Source: Magnetovibrio sp. (GTDB taxonomy: Bacteria > Pseudomonadota > Alphaproteobacteria > Rhodospirillales > Magnetovibrionaceae). From it: DNA of 64,000 bases. This document shows, one piece after another, positions 25,990 through 35,663 of this stretch. The notes beneath the pieces are model-generated. The model searched no databases and was not told the origin of the DNA. It was given only the letters and a program-made list of their open reading frames with translations. Numbering within the stretch: the first letter of the stretch is position 1; every line of letters begins with the position of its first letter. The stretch lies in NCBI GenBank assembly GCA_028281525.1, contig JANQJR010000035.1:124001-188000 (forward strand), read 5' to 3'. The translations under genes and the position numbers were made by a program.

Positions 25990-27021
25990 ATGAGGCGGGC
26001 ACTCGTCTTGCTGGGCGTCGTTTGGCTCGCGGCCTGCGGCCCGGCGGAGGTGGAATATAAAGAAACCCGTTACGTCTTTGGCACGTTGGTGGAATTCATC
26101 ATCCGCGGCGTGGATGAAGGCAAGGCCAAGCGCGCCGTCGCCGCCGTCGACCGCGATTTCCAACGCATGCACAAGGACTGGCATGCTTGGAAGCCGGGCG
26201 GCGAGTTGGTGGCGCTGAATGAAACCTTGGCGAAAGGGGAAAGCCGGACCGTGTCCGATTTCGTGTTGCCGCTGTTGGAGCAAGGTCAAGCCTTCGAAGC
26301 GAAAAGCGGCGGTTTGTTCAACCCCGCCATCGGCGCCGTGGTCAATGCCTGGGGCTTTCATGCCGACGAACTGCCCAAGGGTGCGTTGCCCGACTTCGAT
26401 GAAATCCGCGCGCTTGCGGCCAAGCAACCGTCCATGGCCGATGTGAAGATCGAGGGCAACCGGGTCAGCAGCACCAACACCGCGGTGCGCTTTGACTTCG
26501 GCGGCTTCGCCAAGGGGGTGGCTTTGGACATGGCCGCGTCGAAGTTGAAGGCGCTTGGCATCGAACACGCCATCGTGAACGCGGGCGGCGATCTCAACAC
26601 CATCGGGGATGCGGGAAAACGCCTTTGGACGGTCGGCATCCGCGATCCGCGCGATTGGGGCGTAATCGCGTCGGTTGAACTGATGGGCGGAGAAAATCTC
26701 TATACTTCAGGAAATTACGAGCGTTTTCGTGAAGCGGACGGAATCCGCTACGCTCACATCATCGATCCGCGCACTGGCATGGCGGTGGACCACACCGTGT
26801 CCGCCAGCGTCATTCACGAAAACGGCGCGTTGGCCGATGCCGCCGCGACAGCGTTGATCGTCGCGGGGCCGGACGACTGGGCCGACGTCGCGCGCGCCAT
26901 GGACATCACCTACGCCATGCTGGTGGACAAACAAGGCACCGTTTACGCCACGCCTGAGATGCTTGCGCGCGTCAAATTCGAAACGTCCAAGGAACTCACC
27001 ATCGTCGAAAGCGGTGGGTAA
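25990..27021 (+). CDS. apbE: ApbE-family FAD:protein FMN transferase lipoprotein
   Basis: 343 residues from the ATG at 25990 (GGGAG 9 nt upstream). A lipoprotein signal ends in LAACG, so it is exported and lipid-anchored. ApbE motifs are clear: ETRYVFGTLVEF, FDFGGFAKGVALD, AIVNAGGDLNTIG and the late HIIDPRTGMAVDHTVSASV. ApbE attaches FMN covalently to Thr of RnfG and RnfD, so it is the expected maturation factor for the rnf operon at the left edge. It is followed by a binding-protein gene and a histidine kinase gene on the same strand. Confidence 0.92.
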   Translation: MRRALVLLGVVWLAACGPAEVEYKETRYVFGTLVEFIIRGVDEGKAKRAVAAVDRDFQRMHKDWHAWKPGGELVALNETLAKGESRTVSDFVLPLLEQGQAFEAKSGGLFNPAIGAVVNAWGFHADELPKGALPDFDEIRALAAKQPSMADVKIEGNRVSSTNTAVRFDFGGFAKGVALDMAASKLKALGIEHAIVNAGGDLNTIGDAGKRLWTVGIRDPRDWGVIASVELMGGENLYTSGNYERFREADGIRYAHIIDPRTGMAVDHTVSASVIHENGALADAAATALIVAGPDDWADVARAMDITYAMLVDKQGTVYATPEMLARVKFETSKELTIVESGG

Positions 27022-27112
27022 GGGCGCATATTTCGTCAACGTGGCTTGCAACGAGACCCGAACGCACCCCATAATGCAAAAATCACGGGGGGTGGACGTA
27101 TGGGGGACGGCC

Positions 27113-27997
27113 ATGAACGGGCGCAATAAATCATATCTATCCGTATGCCGAACTGTTGTGTTGTCGGCTGTTTTGGCGGCGACGCTGCTGACGGCATTGC
27201 CGGCGTTGGCGATCGATGCGCTGACCGTCGGGGTGTTTCCGCGCCGCGATCCGGCGGTGACCATGAAGTTGTTCAAGCCGCTAAGGGCCTATCTGGAAGA
27301 AAACCTGGGAATTCCGGTCCGCCTGGAAACCGCCAAGGATTTCACGGCGTTCGAGGCGCAAGTCGCCCAGCGCCGCTACGATCTGGTGCATTTCAACCAG
27401 TATCAGTACCTCATTGCCAACAAGGCGTCCGCTTACGATGTTTTGGCGCAAAATGAGGAATTCGGCGAAACCCGGATCAGTGGCGCCATTTATGTCCACA
27501 AAGATGTGGGCATCACGGACCTGGAACAGTTGAAAGGCAAAACCATTATCTTCGGTGGCGGTGAGCAAGCGATGATGAGCTATATCGTTCCCACCTATCT
27601 GCTCCGCCAAGCGGGCCTGAACAAAGGGGATTACACCGAACAATTCGCCAAAAGCCCGCCCAATGCCGTGTTGGCGACGTTTATGCGCCAAGCGCATGCC
27701 GGCGGTGCGGGTGAGGTGGTGCGCCGCCTACCGTTGGTGACGGGAAAGATCGATGTCATGCAGCTCAATCTGATCGCGGTGAGCGAACCATTGCCGCACT
27801 TGCCTTGGGCGGTGAAACGGGAATTGCCGGATGCGTTGAAAGATCAAATGCGCACGCTGCTGTTGGAACTGAAAGACACGGACGCGGGTAAGGAAATCTT
27901 GAAATCCGCGAAAATGACCGGATTCAACCCCGCTCAGGACAGCGATTACGATGCGCATCGCGCCATCATCGAAGCGGTTGAAGGGGGCGTGGATTAG
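27113..27997 (+). CDS. PhnD-like periplasmic binding protein, probable sensor partner
   Basis: 294 residues from the ATG at 27113. A Sec signal (about residues 1-33) ends ALPALA. The mature part has the PhnD/phosphate-phosphonate binding-protein pattern: LTVGVFPRRDPAVTMKLFKPL, YDLVHFNQYQYLIANK and KGKTIIFGGGEQAMMSYIVP-like segments. No transporter permease or ATPase lies nearby. Instead a membrane histidine kinase starts 3 bp after its stop. Kinases such as TtrS carry a similar PhnD-like domain, so this is probably the detached ligand-binding half of a sensor. Ligand unknown. It is unlike the phnD gene at 45842-46720. Confidence 0.75.
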   Translation: MNGRNKSYLSVCRTVVLSAVLAATLLTALPALAIDALTVGVFPRRDPAVTMKLFKPLRAYLEENLGIPVRLETAKDFTAFEAQVAQRRYDLVHFNQYQYLIANKASAYDVLAQNEEFGETRISGAIYVHKDVGITDLEQLKGKTIIFGGGEQAMMSYIVPTYLLRQAGLNKGDYTEQFAKSPPNAVLATFMRQAHAGGAGEVVRRLPLVTGKIDVMQLNLIAVSEPLPHLPWAVKRELPDALKDQMRTLLLELKDTDAGKEILKSAKMTGFNPAQDSDYDAHRAIIEAVEGGVD

Positions 27998-28000
27998 GCA

Positions 28001-29512
28001 TTGGCGGTATTGAAGAACATCTTCAGCCTGCGCATCAAATTCATCGCTGCGATCTCCGTGATCTTGGCGGTGACGCTCAGTTTGACCGCCATGTATGGGC
28101 ATCGCGCCCAAGAGCGCCTGCTTCTTGAAAGTCTGGATGAGCGTTTGCGTTCGCTTGGTACCTTTACGGCGTTGATCAGCCCGGAATCCCTCTACACCTT
28201 CGACATCACGACGCTGGACCGCTTTGTTGAACAGATCAACGCCGATCCCGATATCCGCTATGCGGTGATCACCAATCCGGTGGGCGGGGTGATCACCACG
28301 GTTAGACCCAACGGTATCACCCTTGAAGACATCAACAAGGATTTGGCGGATGGTCCGCGTACGGACCATGTGCATTTGGAGCGCTTTGTCATCACCGATG
28401 GAGGCGAACACCTAGGCACGGTTGTCATATGTGTGGACTTAGAGCGCATGCAGGACCTCACCCGCCAGAACCTCTACGAACAATTGTTGCTGTATTTGGC
28501 GATTATCGTTTTTTTGGGCTCGGTCATTTTCTTCGTCTTCCACCTCAATGTCCTGCGCCCGGTTTACTCCCTGATCGCGGGCGCGAGTAAAGTGAGCGAG
28601 GGGCGTTATGACGCCGTCGTGCCGGTAACCACGTCGGATGAGTTGGGGCGCCTTGCGGAATGCTTCAACTATATGACCAGTAAGATCAGCGTGGAACAAT
28701 CGGAATTGCACGATCTCAATGACGTGTTGTTGAAGGAGATCGAAATCCGCAAAACGACCGAAATGGCTCTGTATGATGCCAAAGAGGCCGCGGAAAACGC
28801 CAGCAAAGCGAAATCCGAATTCCTCGCCAGCATGAGCCACGAATTGCGTACGCCGCTCAATTCCATCATCGGCTTCGCCGAAATGATGAAGTATGAAATC
28901 AAGGGACCGCTCACTTTGGAATACCGGGAATATACGGATCTTATCACCTGCAGCGGGCGGTTGCTGTTGGAAACGGTGAACTCCATCCTCGATATCGCCA
29001 AGATCGAAGCCGGAAAGTTCGAGCTCTATCGGGAACCCGTATCCATGGGCGCGCTCGTCGATGAGGTGGTCACTTTGATGGACGTTCAGGCTCAGGACAA
29101 AGGCATCGCGCTCAAGAACGAAACCCACGACATGCACTGCCTGGTCGTGGATTCCATGCGGATGAAACAGGTCTTTTTGAACATCATCGGCAATGCCATT
29201 AAATTCACCAATACGGGCGAAGTCACGGTCTACAATCACTGCAATGAACTTGGACACAATATCTCGGTGACGGATACGGGCATCGGCATGAGCCCGGACC
29301 AGATCGAGCTTGCCTTGAAACCGTTCAGCCAGGTGCACGGCACGGTCTTGACACGGCGGTTCCAGGGCACGGGATTGGGGCTGTCGTTCAGCTCGCAGAT
29401 CATGAAACTGCATGGCGGCGAATTGACCATCACCAGCGAAGAACACAAAGGCACCACCGTAACGTTGCATTTCCCGCCGGATTTGGGCGACGACCAAGCC
29501 TTGGCGTCGTAG
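28001..29512 (+). CDS. Membrane sensor histidine kinase with HAMP
   Basis: 503 residues, starting TTG at 28001, 3 bp after the PhnD-like gene. Membrane span 1 is about residues 13-33 (FIAAISVILAVTLSLTAMYG) and span 2 about 165-185, with a periplasmic domain of about 130 residues between them. HAMP follows (LRPVYSLIAGASKVSEGRYD), then HisKA with SMSHELRTPLNSIIGFAEMM and HATPase_c (NIIGNAIKFTNTGEV, DTGIGMSPDQ, GTGLGLSFSSQIM). No receiver domain and no response regulator nearby. It is probably activated by the PhnD-like protein; output unknown. Confidence 0.87.
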   Translation: MAVLKNIFSLRIKFIAAISVILAVTLSLTAMYGHRAQERLLLESLDERLRSLGTFTALISPESLYTFDITTLDRFVEQINADPDIRYAVITNPVGGVITTVRPNGITLEDINKDLADGPRTDHVHLERFVITDGGEHLGTVVICVDLERMQDLTRQNLYEQLLLYLAIIVFLGSVIFFVFHLNVLRPVYSLIAGASKVSEGRYDAVVPVTTSDELGRLAECFNYMTSKISVEQSELHDLNDVLLKEIEIRKTTEMALYDAKEAAENASKAKSEFLASMSHELRTPLNSIIGFAEMMKYEIKGPLTLEYREYTDLITCSGRLLLETVNSILDIAKIEAGKFELYREPVSMGALVDEVVTLMDVQAQDKGIALKNETHDMHCLVVDSMRMKQVFLNIIGNAIKFTNTGEVTVYNHCNELGHNISVTDTGIGMSPDQIELALKPFSQVHGTVLTRRFQGTGLGLSFSSQIMKLHGGELTITSEEHKGTTVTLHFPPDLGDDQALAS

Positions 29513-29538
29513 CCTCGGGGTATGGATGTTCACGAAAT

Positions 29539-29554
29539 TGTCGGAGATGCGACA
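29539..29554. promoter_or_regulatory. NifA upstream activator sequence of iscA-nifUS
   Basis: Exact TGT-N10-ACA centred 66 bp upstream of the -12 GC, just after the end of the kinase gene. Confidence 0.75.
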
Positions 29555-29598
29555 AAACGTTTTCTCCGAATCTCCTTGAATTTAAAAGCATTTTAATC

Positions 29599-29613
29599 TG
29601 GCACGTTACTTGC
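29599..29613 (+). promoter_or_regulatory. Sigma-54 promoter of iscA-nifU-nifS
   Basis: TGGCACGTTACTTGC is a perfect -24/-12 match, GG at 29600-29601 and GC at 29612-29613. The start of transcription should be near 29625, about 43 nt before the ATG, with TTAGGAG as ribosome site. Confidence 0.9.
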
Positions 29614-29667
29614 TCCTACCTCTGCAAGATCGCTTGAAGCGACCCAACAGAGACATTAGGAGCCGAC

Positions 29668-29991
29668 ATGCTAGAGCTGACAGAAAACGCCCAAAAAGCC
29701 CTGACCCAGGTGATCGCCGGATCGGATAAGGATATCGCAGGTCTGCGCATCGAAGTGAGCAGCGGCGGCTGTTCTGGTTTTCAGTATGCCTTGAGCCTCG
29801 AAGAGGCTGCGCCCAGTGGCGACATGGTGATCGCCGCCGGTGATTTGTCGGTGTTCGTGCACCCCGCGTCCATCCAGTACCTGGAAGGCGTCACCATCGA
29901 TTTTCAAGAAAGCATCGAAGGCGCCGGTTTCATCTTCGACAACCCCAACGCCAAGTCGTCCTGCGGCTGCGGCAAGTCCTTCTGCGCATAA
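29668..29991 (+). CDS. iscA: IscA-type Fe-S assembly protein of the nif cluster
   Basis: 107 residues. The A-type carrier signature is complete: [12 protein letters not shown] and the C-terminal [11 protein letters not shown] with CxC. It accepts or transfers Fe-S clusters made on NifU. First gene of the iscA(nif)-nifU-nifS operon, under NifA control. Confidence 0.93.
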   Translation: MLELTENAQKALTQVIAGSDKDIAGLRIEVSSGGCSGFQYALSLEEAAPSGDMVIAAGDLSVFVHPASIQYLEGVTIDFQESIEGAGFIFDNPNAKSSCGCGKSFCA

Positions 29992-30020
29992 AAGACAAAG
30001 CGAAAAAGCGAGATCAGTCC

Positions 30021-30935
30021 ATGTGGGATTATTCCGAAACCGTCAAAGAACATTTTTTCAATCCGCGCAACGCCGGTGAAGTCGGTGAGGCCAACGCCAC
30101 CGGCGACGTCGGCTCCATCTCTTGCGGCGATGCGTTGCGTTTGCAATTGAAAGTGAATCCCGAAACGGAAGTCATCGAAGACGCAGGCTTTCAGACGTTC
30201 GGTTGCGGCTCCGCGATCGCATCGAGTTCTGCGCTCACGGAAATCATCAAGGGCAAGACCCTGGACGAAGCGCTGCAAGTGTCCAACCAAGACATTGCCG
30301 ACTACCTGGAAGGCTTGCCGCCGGAAAAGATGCACTGTTCCGTCATGGGACGTGAAGCGTTGCAGGCGGCCGTCGCGGATTATCGCGGTGAAGAGTGGAA
30401 GGACGACCACGAAGAGGGTGAACTGATCTGCAAATGCTTCGCCATCGATGCGGTGATGATCGAAGACACCATTCGCGCCAATGACCTGCGCACCGTGGAG
30501 CAAGTCACCAACTACACCAAAGCCGGCGGCGGCTGCTCGTCGTGCCACGAAGGGATCGAGGACATCCTCACCAAGGTTCTGGCCGAACAGGGCGTCGAAT
30601 TCGATCCTGAAGCGACGACCTGGCCCGAACCGATTCCGTCCGAGACCATTCCCGCGCCGACGACGGGGCGCCTGACCAATCTGCAGCGCATCAAAAAGAT
30701 CGAAGAAGTCATCGAAAGCGTGCGTCCGGCGCTGCAGGCCGACCGTGGCGACATCGAACTGGTGGACGTCGACGGCAACAAGATCATGGTGCATCTGGTC
30801 GGTGCGTGCGCCGGCTGTCAGATGGCGGGCATGACTTTGGGCGGCGTGCAGCAGCAACTGATGGAAGCGCTCGGCGAATTCGTTCAGGTCATTCCCGTGG
30901 AAAAGAAGGCCGTGCATGCGGTTGCGGGGGCTTGA
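30021..30935 (+). CDS. nifU: NifU, Fe-S cluster scaffold
   Basis: 304 residues with the three NifU parts in order: an IscU-like domain (about 1-125, [19 protein letters not shown]), a central [2Fe-2S] Bfd-type domain ([13 protein letters not shown] and [14 protein letters not shown]), and an Nfu domain at the C-terminus ([20 protein letters not shown]2C). It assembles clusters from NifS sulfur for NifH and NifB. Confidence 0.97.
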   Translation: MWDYSETVKEHFFNPRNAGEVGEANATGDVGSISCGDALRLQLKVNPETEVIEDAGFQTFGCGSAIASSSALTEIIKGKTLDEALQVSNQDIADYLEGLPPEKMHCSVMGREALQAAVADYRGEEWKDDHEEGELICKCFAIDAVMIEDTIRANDLRTVEQVTNYTKAGGGCSSCHEGIEDILTKVLAEQGVEFDPEATTWPEPIPSETIPAPTTGRLTNLQRIKKIEEVIESVRPALQADRGDIELVDVDGNKIMVHLVGACAGCQMAGMTLGGVQQQLMEALGEFVQVIPVEKKAVHAVAGA

Positions 30936-30938
30936 ACC

Positions 30939-32162
30939 ATGAGCAAAGACATTTCTGGCGGCATTTACTTAGACAACAACGCCACCACCCAAGTGGATTC
31001 CGAAATCGTCGCAGCCATGCTGCCGTATTTTACGGAGCAGTTCGGCAACCCGTCTTCCATGCACCAATTCGGCAACCAAGTCGGTCATGCCATCAAAAAA
31101 GCGCGCGGCCAAATCCAGGATTTGCTGGGAGCCGAGCACGATAGTGAAATCGTATTCACGTCTTGCGGCACGGAATCGGATTCCACCGCCATTCTGTCGG
31201 CTCTGAAGGCTTATCCGAAGCGCAAGGAAATCATCACCACCACCATCGAGCACCCGGCGGTTTTGGAACTGTGCAAGCACTTGGAAAAGGAAGACTACAC
31301 GGTTCATTACCTCAAAGTGGACGGCAAAGGCCGCCTGGACCTGCAGGAATACAAAAGCCTGCTGGGTTCCGGCGTCGCGGTGGTATCCGTGATGTGGGCC
31401 AACAACGAAACCGGCACCTTGTTCCCGGTGGAACAGATGGCGGAGATGGCGAACCAAGCCGGTGTGTTGTTCCACACCGATGCGGTGCAGGCGGTGGGCA
31501 AGGTTCCCATTGATCTGAAAAACTCCAAGATCGATATGCTGTCGCTGTCGGGGCACAAGCTGCATGCACCCAAGGGCATCGGCGTGCTGTATTTGAAACG
31601 CGGCACCCGCTTCCGTCCGTTGTTGCGTGGCGGTCACCAGGAACGCGGACGGCGCGCGGGTACGGAAAACGCCGCCTCCATCGCCGGTCTGGGCCTAGCC
31701 TGTGAATTGGCGCAAAAACACATGGATTTCGAAAACACCGAAGTCGCCACCCTGCGCGACCGCCTGCAAGACGGCATTTTGGAGGCGGTGCCCAATTGCT
31801 TCGTCACAGGCGATCCCGAAAACCGCTTGCCCAACACCTTGAACATCGCGTTCGAATACGTCGAAGGCGAAGCGATTCTGATGCTGCTGAACAAGGAAGG
31901 CATTGCGTGTTCTTCCGGTTCGGCCTGCACGTCCGGTTCTCTGGAGCCGTCGCATGTCATGCGCGCGATGGACATCCCCTTTACCGCCGCGCACGGCACC
32001 GTGCGTTTCTCCCTGTCTCGATACAACACCCCCGATGAGATCGAGAAGGTCATCGATGTGATCCCTGGCATCATGACCAAACTCCGCAAGCTCTCCCCCT
32101 ATTGGGGAGAGGACGGGCCGGTGACGAACCCTGAAGAGGCGTTCGCCCCTGCCTATTCCTAA
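30939..32162 (+). CDS. nifS: NifS, cysteine desulfurase
   Basis: 407 residues. PLP-binding Lys in SLSGHKLHAPKGIG and catalytic Cys in GIACSSGSACTSGSLEPSHV are present. It supplies sulfur to NifU. It starts 3 bp after nifU. A strong terminator follows its stop, separating it from nifV. Confidence 0.97.
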   Translation: MSKDISGGIYLDNNATTQVDSEIVAAMLPYFTEQFGNPSSMHQFGNQVGHAIKKARGQIQDLLGAEHDSEIVFTSCGTESDSTAILSALKAYPKRKEIITTTIEHPAVLELCKHLEKEDYTVHYLKVDGKGRLDLQEYKSLLGSGVAVVSVMWANNETGTLFPVEQMAEMANQAGVLFHTDAVQAVGKVPIDLKNSKIDMLSLSGHKLHAPKGIGVLYLKRGTRFRPLLRGGHQERGRRAGTENAASIAGLGLACELAQKHMDFENTEVATLRDRLQDGILEAVPNCFVTGDPENRLPNTLNIAFEYVEGEAILMLLNKEGIACSSGSACTSGSLEPSHVMRAMDIPFTAAHGTVRFSLSRYNTPDEIEKVIDVIPGIMTKLRKLSPYWGEDGPVTNPEEAFAPAYS

Positions 32163-32194
32163 GTGCAACTTTGCTGTTGCCTCCTAGCACTTGG

Positions 32195-32226
32195 CGGTGA
32201 GGGCTTGCCCTCACCGTCTTTTTTTG
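32195..32226 (+). terminator. Rho-independent terminator after nifS
   Basis: CGGTGAGGGC (32195-32204) and GCCCTCACCG (32207-32216) form a perfect 10-bp stem followed by TC and eight T. The last T residues are also the first bases of the NifA site of nifV. Confidence 0.9.
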
Positions 32227-32240
32227 TGGGGTTTGCGACA
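32225..32240. promoter_or_regulatory. NifA upstream activator sequence of nifV
   Basis: Exact TGT-N10-ACA centred about 73 bp upstream of the -12 GC of nifV. It abuts the T-run of the nifS terminator. An AT-rich stretch, 32270-32290, lies between it and the promoter. Confidence 0.72.
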
Positions 32241-32291
32241 CGGACATATCCCAGAGATCATTAACCCGTTGTTATATAAATATAAAATAAC

Positions 32292-32306
32292 TGGCACGAG
32301 GGTTGC
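32292..32306 (+). promoter_or_regulatory. Sigma-54 promoter of nifV-cysE-nifWZM
   Basis: TGGCACGAGGGTTGC is a perfect -24/-12 element (GG 32293-32294, GC 32305-32306). Transcription should start near 32318, which rules out an upstream ATG at 32313 and supports the start at 32340. Confidence 0.9.
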
Positions 32307-32339
32307 TTAGGTATGCGGAGAAACCGGAGCAACGACAAA

Positions 32340-33506
32340 ATGAGCAACAGCAAACCCGGACCCGAAAGCAAATTTATCGTCATTGACGACACCACGCTGC
32401 GTGACGGTGAGCAGTCCGCCGGTGTGGCTTTTACCCTGGCGGAAAAGATGGAAATCGCCCGCCAGTTCGATCTGTTGGGGGTGCCTGAGTTGGAAGTCGG
32501 TATCCCCGCCATGGGTGAAGAGGAACGCGAAGCCATCCGCACCATCGTGGATATGGGTCTGAACGCCTCCCTCGTGACGTGGTGCCGCATGAGCGACGCC
32601 GATCTGGGTTTGTGCAGTGGGTTGGGTGTGGACATCGTCGATTTGTCCATGCCGGTATCCGATCAACACCTGTTCCACAAACTCCGCCGTGACCGGGATT
32701 GGGCGCTCAAGGAAATCTTGCGCGTGGTGCCGATGGCGTTGGACGCGGGCATGGATGTTTGCGTCGGTGGCGAGGATTCATCGCGCGCCGATCCCGATTT
32801 TCTCGATCAAGTGCTCGAAGCGGCGGCCCGCGCGGGCGCGCGCCGCTTTCGCTTCGCCGATACCGTCGGTGTGATGGACCCGTTCGCGACGCGTGACGCG
32901 TTCGCGCGGATGCGCAAAAACAGCGATCTGGAATTGGAAATTCATGCCCATGATGACTTAGGGATGGCGACAGCCAATACCATCGGTGCGATCTTGGGCG
33001 GGGCGACGCATGCCAACACCACCGTGCACGGCTTGGGCGAGCGCGCTGGCAATGCGCCGTTCGAAGAGGTCGTGATGTCGCTCAAGCGTCAAGACGGCTA
33101 TGAAACGGGTATCGACTTGCGCAGCGTCGGCGAATTGTCCGCCATCGTGGCCGCGGCCTCGGGCCGTCCGGTTCCGGTGCAAAAGAGCTTGCTGGGTGAC
33201 GGTGTGTTCACCCATGAGGCCGGCATCCACGTGGACGGTCTGCTGAAGAACCCGCACAACTACCAAGGCGTCGATCCCGCAGACGTTGGGCGCAGCCACC
33301 GGATCGTTCTGGGCAAACATTCCGGCACCAGCGCGGTGTTTTTGGCGTACGAGAATTTGGGACTCGATATCGACCGCATGCAAGCTGAATGCATTCTCGA
33401 ACGGGTGCGCCACTTCGCCACCGTCGTCAAGCGCGCGCCGGAAGATATCGATCTTTTGCGTTTTTATCAGGAAACCACCTATATGGCGGAGCGCGCTTAT
33501 GCCTGA
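32340..33506 (+). CDS. nifV: NifV, homocitrate synthase
   Basis: 388 residues from the ATG at 32340 (GGAG 12 nt upstream). Motifs [16 protein letters not shown] and [15 protein letters not shown] are those of the DRE-TIM homocitrate/isopropylmalate synthase family, and the length fits NifV. It condenses acetyl-CoA with 2-oxoglutarate to homocitrate, the organic ligand of FeMo-co. The end overlaps cysE by 8 bp. Confidence 0.96.
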   Translation: MSNSKPGPESKFIVIDDTTLRDGEQSAGVAFTLAEKMEIARQFDLLGVPELEVGIPAMGEEEREAIRTIVDMGLNASLVTWCRMSDADLGLCSGLGVDIVDLSMPVSDQHLFHKLRRDRDWALKEILRVVPMALDAGMDVCVGGEDSSRADPDFLDQVLEAAARAGARRFRFADTVGVMDPFATRDAFARMRKNSDLELEIHAHDDLGMATANTIGAILGGATHANTTVHGLGERAGNAPFEEVVMSLKRQDGYETGIDLRSVGELSAIVAAASGRPVPVQKSLLGDGVFTHEAGIHVDGLLKNPHNYQGVDPADVGRSHRIVLGKHSGTSAVFLAYENLGLDIDRMQAECILERVRHFATVVKRAPEDIDLLRFYQETTYMAERAYA

Positions 33507-34302
33507 TCAGGCCCGAACCTTGCCGAATACCGAAATCGAAAAACCAGGTCTGCTGGGTCTGATCCGCGAGGACGTGGCTTGCGTATTCGATCGCGATCCT
33601 GCCGCGCGCACCAAGATGGAAGTGTTGACCACCTATCCTGGTGTACATGCGGTGATCAATCACCGTATCGCGCACAAACTGTGGAAAAAGGGCTGGCGCT
33701 ACGGTGCGCGGCTGTGGGCGTTCCTGTCGCGCATGTTCACCGGCATCGAAATCCATCCCGGCGCGACCATCGGGCGGCGTTTCTTCATCGATCACGGCAC
33801 CGGCGTGGTGATCGGGGAGACGGCGGAGGTCGGCGATGATGTGACGCTGTATCACGGTGTGACATTGGGCGGCACGTCGTGGAGCCGGGGTAAACGCCAT
33901 CCGTCCTTGGAGGACGGCGTGGTGGTCGGCGGCGGTGCGATGATCCTGGGCCCCGTGGTGATCGGCCGTGGCGCCAAAGTGGGCGCCAACTCCGTGGTGA
34001 TCAGTGACGTTCCGGCGGAACGCACCGTGGTTGGCATTCCCGGGCGTGTGGTGCAGAGCCAGGACACGGGACATCTGAACCCGGCGGGTGTGGACTTGAA
34101 CCACCATCTCATTCCCGACCCGGTGGCGGATGCCATGTCCTGCGTCTTGGAACGCTTGGCCGCCATCGAGATCCAGATCGGTATCAAAGACGGCAACTGC
34201 ATAGAATGCGAAGGTGATGCGGTGTGCACCAACGTCAGCGACGAGGCACGCAAACGCGGGCGCAATCACATCCCGTCAACCCGTGTTGTGGGGGCCGAGT
34301 GA
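33499..34302 (+). CDS. cysE: Serine O-acetyltransferase of the nif cluster
   Basis: 267 residues from the ATG at 33499, overlapping nifV. Left-handed beta-helix hexapeptides and [41 protein letters not shown] identify CysE/NifP. It makes O-acetylserine for extra cysteine during Fe-S synthesis. The C-terminal tail has two Cys ([11 protein letters not shown]), unlike short CysE forms. Confidence 0.95.
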   Translation: MPDQARTLPNTEIEKPGLLGLIREDVACVFDRDPAARTKMEVLTTYPGVHAVINHRIAHKLWKKGWRYGARLWAFLSRMFTGIEIHPGATIGRRFFIDHGTGVVIGETAEVGDDVTLYHGVTLGGTSWSRGKRHPSLEDGVVVGGGAMILGPVVIGRGAKVGANSVVISDVPAERTVVGIPGRVVQSQDTGHLNPAGVDLNHHLIPDPVADAMSCVLERLAAIEIQIGIKDGNCIECEGDAVCTNVSDEARKRGRNHIPSTRVVGAE

Positions 34303-34808
34303 TGGACTTGCTCGCCTATGAAGCCGGTGAGATGTATTTCGACGAACCGCTGGACGCCAAGGCCGAGGCCTTGATCCGCCAGGCCAGCGAGACTTACGGC
34401 GAACCCGAAGCCGAAGGTTTCCTGCGCGAAGCCTTAAAGATCGCACCGGAACACCTGACAGTGTTGGTGGCGTTTTACCGCTTTCACTTTTATCGCCAAC
34501 AGTACGTCGAAGCGTTGGCCATCGCTACGCAGGTGTTGGAGATCGTCGCGCGGCGCCTCGACATCGCACCGGATTGGCGGGATGTGTCGTTGAGCGATAT
34601 GGCCCGTGCGGCGGACCTGGGCGCGGAATTGGTGCGGTTTTATCTGCATGCGTTGAAAGGCGCGGGCTACCTGCTTTTGCGTTTGGGTGATTCTGAACGC
34701 GGGCTTGCACGGTTCGACAAAGTGGCGGAACTGGATACCAAGGATCGCATCGGCGCGGCCGCCTTGGCCGAAGTCGCGCGCGAAGCCTTAGGCTCCAGCG
34801 CCACCTGA
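34302..34808 (+). CDS. TPR-like nif protein between cysE and nifW
   Basis: 168 residues, ATG overlapping the cysE stop (TGATG). All-helical with TPR-like repeats (AEGFLREALKIAPEHLTVLVA and YLLLRLGDSERGLARFDKVAEL). A gene of this kind lies at the same place in Azotobacter-type clusters. It probably mediates protein contacts; no defined function. Confidence 0.75.
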   Translation: MDLLAYEAGEMYFDEPLDAKAEALIRQASETYGEPEAEGFLREALKIAPEHLTVLVAFYRFHFYRQQYVEALAIATQVLEIVARRLDIAPDWRDVSLSDMARAADLGAELVRFYLHALKGAGYLLLRLGDSERGLARFDKVAELDTKDRIGAAALAEVAREALGSSAT

Positions 34809-34834
34809 CAAGAACACACATAGGAGAAACAGAC

Positions 34835-35167
34835 ATGTTCGATTTTGACGCGGAATTGGAAGACGACCTGTCCGAACTGGAAGGCGCAGAAGATTTTCTG
34901 AATTACTTCGATATCCCGTTCGAGGCGAACGTGGTGCATGCCTACCGCCTGCACATCTTGCAGAAATTCCACGACGATCTGGCTCAGGTCGAAAGCCCGC
35001 CCGAAGACGAGACTGAGCGCAAAGCGTTGTACGCCGACCTGCTGAGCAAGGCCTATCAGGCGTTCATTGATTCGGATCCCAAAACCGAAAAGGTCCTGCA
35101 AGTTTACAAATCCCTGGACCAAGATTCTGAGCCCGCATTCGTGCCGCTCGACAGTTTGCTGAAATAA
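34835..35167 (+). CDS. nifW: NifW, nitrogenase stabilising/protective protein
   Basis: 110 residues, acidic, helical, with the family core EDFLNYFDIPFEANVVH and the normal length. NifW associates with apo-MoFe protein and is linked to its maturation or oxygen protection. It is preceded by a TAGGAG ribosome site. Confidence 0.93.
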   Translation: MFDFDAELEDDLSELEGAEDFLNYFDIPFEANVVHAYRLHILQKFHDDLAQVESPPEDETERKALYADLLSKAYQAFIDSDPKTEKVLQVYKSLDQDSEPAFVPLDSLLK

Positions 35168-35177
35168 AGGCCAGACC

Positions 35178-35663
35178 ATGATCGCAGAATTCGAAATCGG
35201 CGACGAAGTCCGCGTGATCCGCAATGTGCGCAACGACGGCACGTTCCCGGGACTGGAAGTCGGCAACCTGATCATGCGCCGGGGCTCTGTCGGGACCGTG
35301 GTGGACCGCGGCACCTTTCTACAGGACCAGATTGTCTACACCGTGCACTTCCTCGGTGACGATCGGGTTGTGGGATGCCGCGAAGAAGAATTGATCGCGG
35401 CCGACGCACCGTGGAACCCGTCCAAGTTCGAATTCCGCGATAAGGTCGTGGCGCTGAAAAGCTTTGCGGTCGACGGCGAGGTCATCGCCGAAGCTGGAGC
35501 CGAAGGTGAAATCCTCAAAGTCTTGCGCGAGACGGAAGGGGAGATGGCCTATCACGTGCGCTTTCCCGGCCACACCTTGCAAATCCTCGAAAGCCGTCTC
35601 GATTGGGCCGATCCGGAATACGGCCGTCAGCAGGAACAGTGGCTCAAGGAGCATTCGGCATGA
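35178..35663 (+). CDS. nifZ: NifZ, P-cluster maturation protein
   Basis: 161 residues. It has two NifZ-type beta units, the first at EIGDEVRVIRNVRNDGTFPG, the second at KFEFRDKVVALKSFAVDGEV, so it is the long form. NifZ works with NifH in forming the second P-cluster of NifDK. The end overlaps the nifM start (ATGA). Confidence 0.92.
   Translation: MIAEFEIGDEVRVIRNVRNDGTFPGLEVGNLIMRRGSVGTVVDRGTFLQDQIVYTVHFLGDDRVVGCREEELIAADAPWNPSKFEFRDKVVALKSFAVDGEVIAEAGAEGEILKVLRETEGEMAYHVRFPGHTLQILESRLDWADPEYGRQQEQWLKEHSA

Noticed and set aside
27113-27997. PhnD-like gene as part of a second phosphonate importer
   Set aside because: No permease or ATPase gene is beside it; a histidine kinase is, which favours a sensor role.
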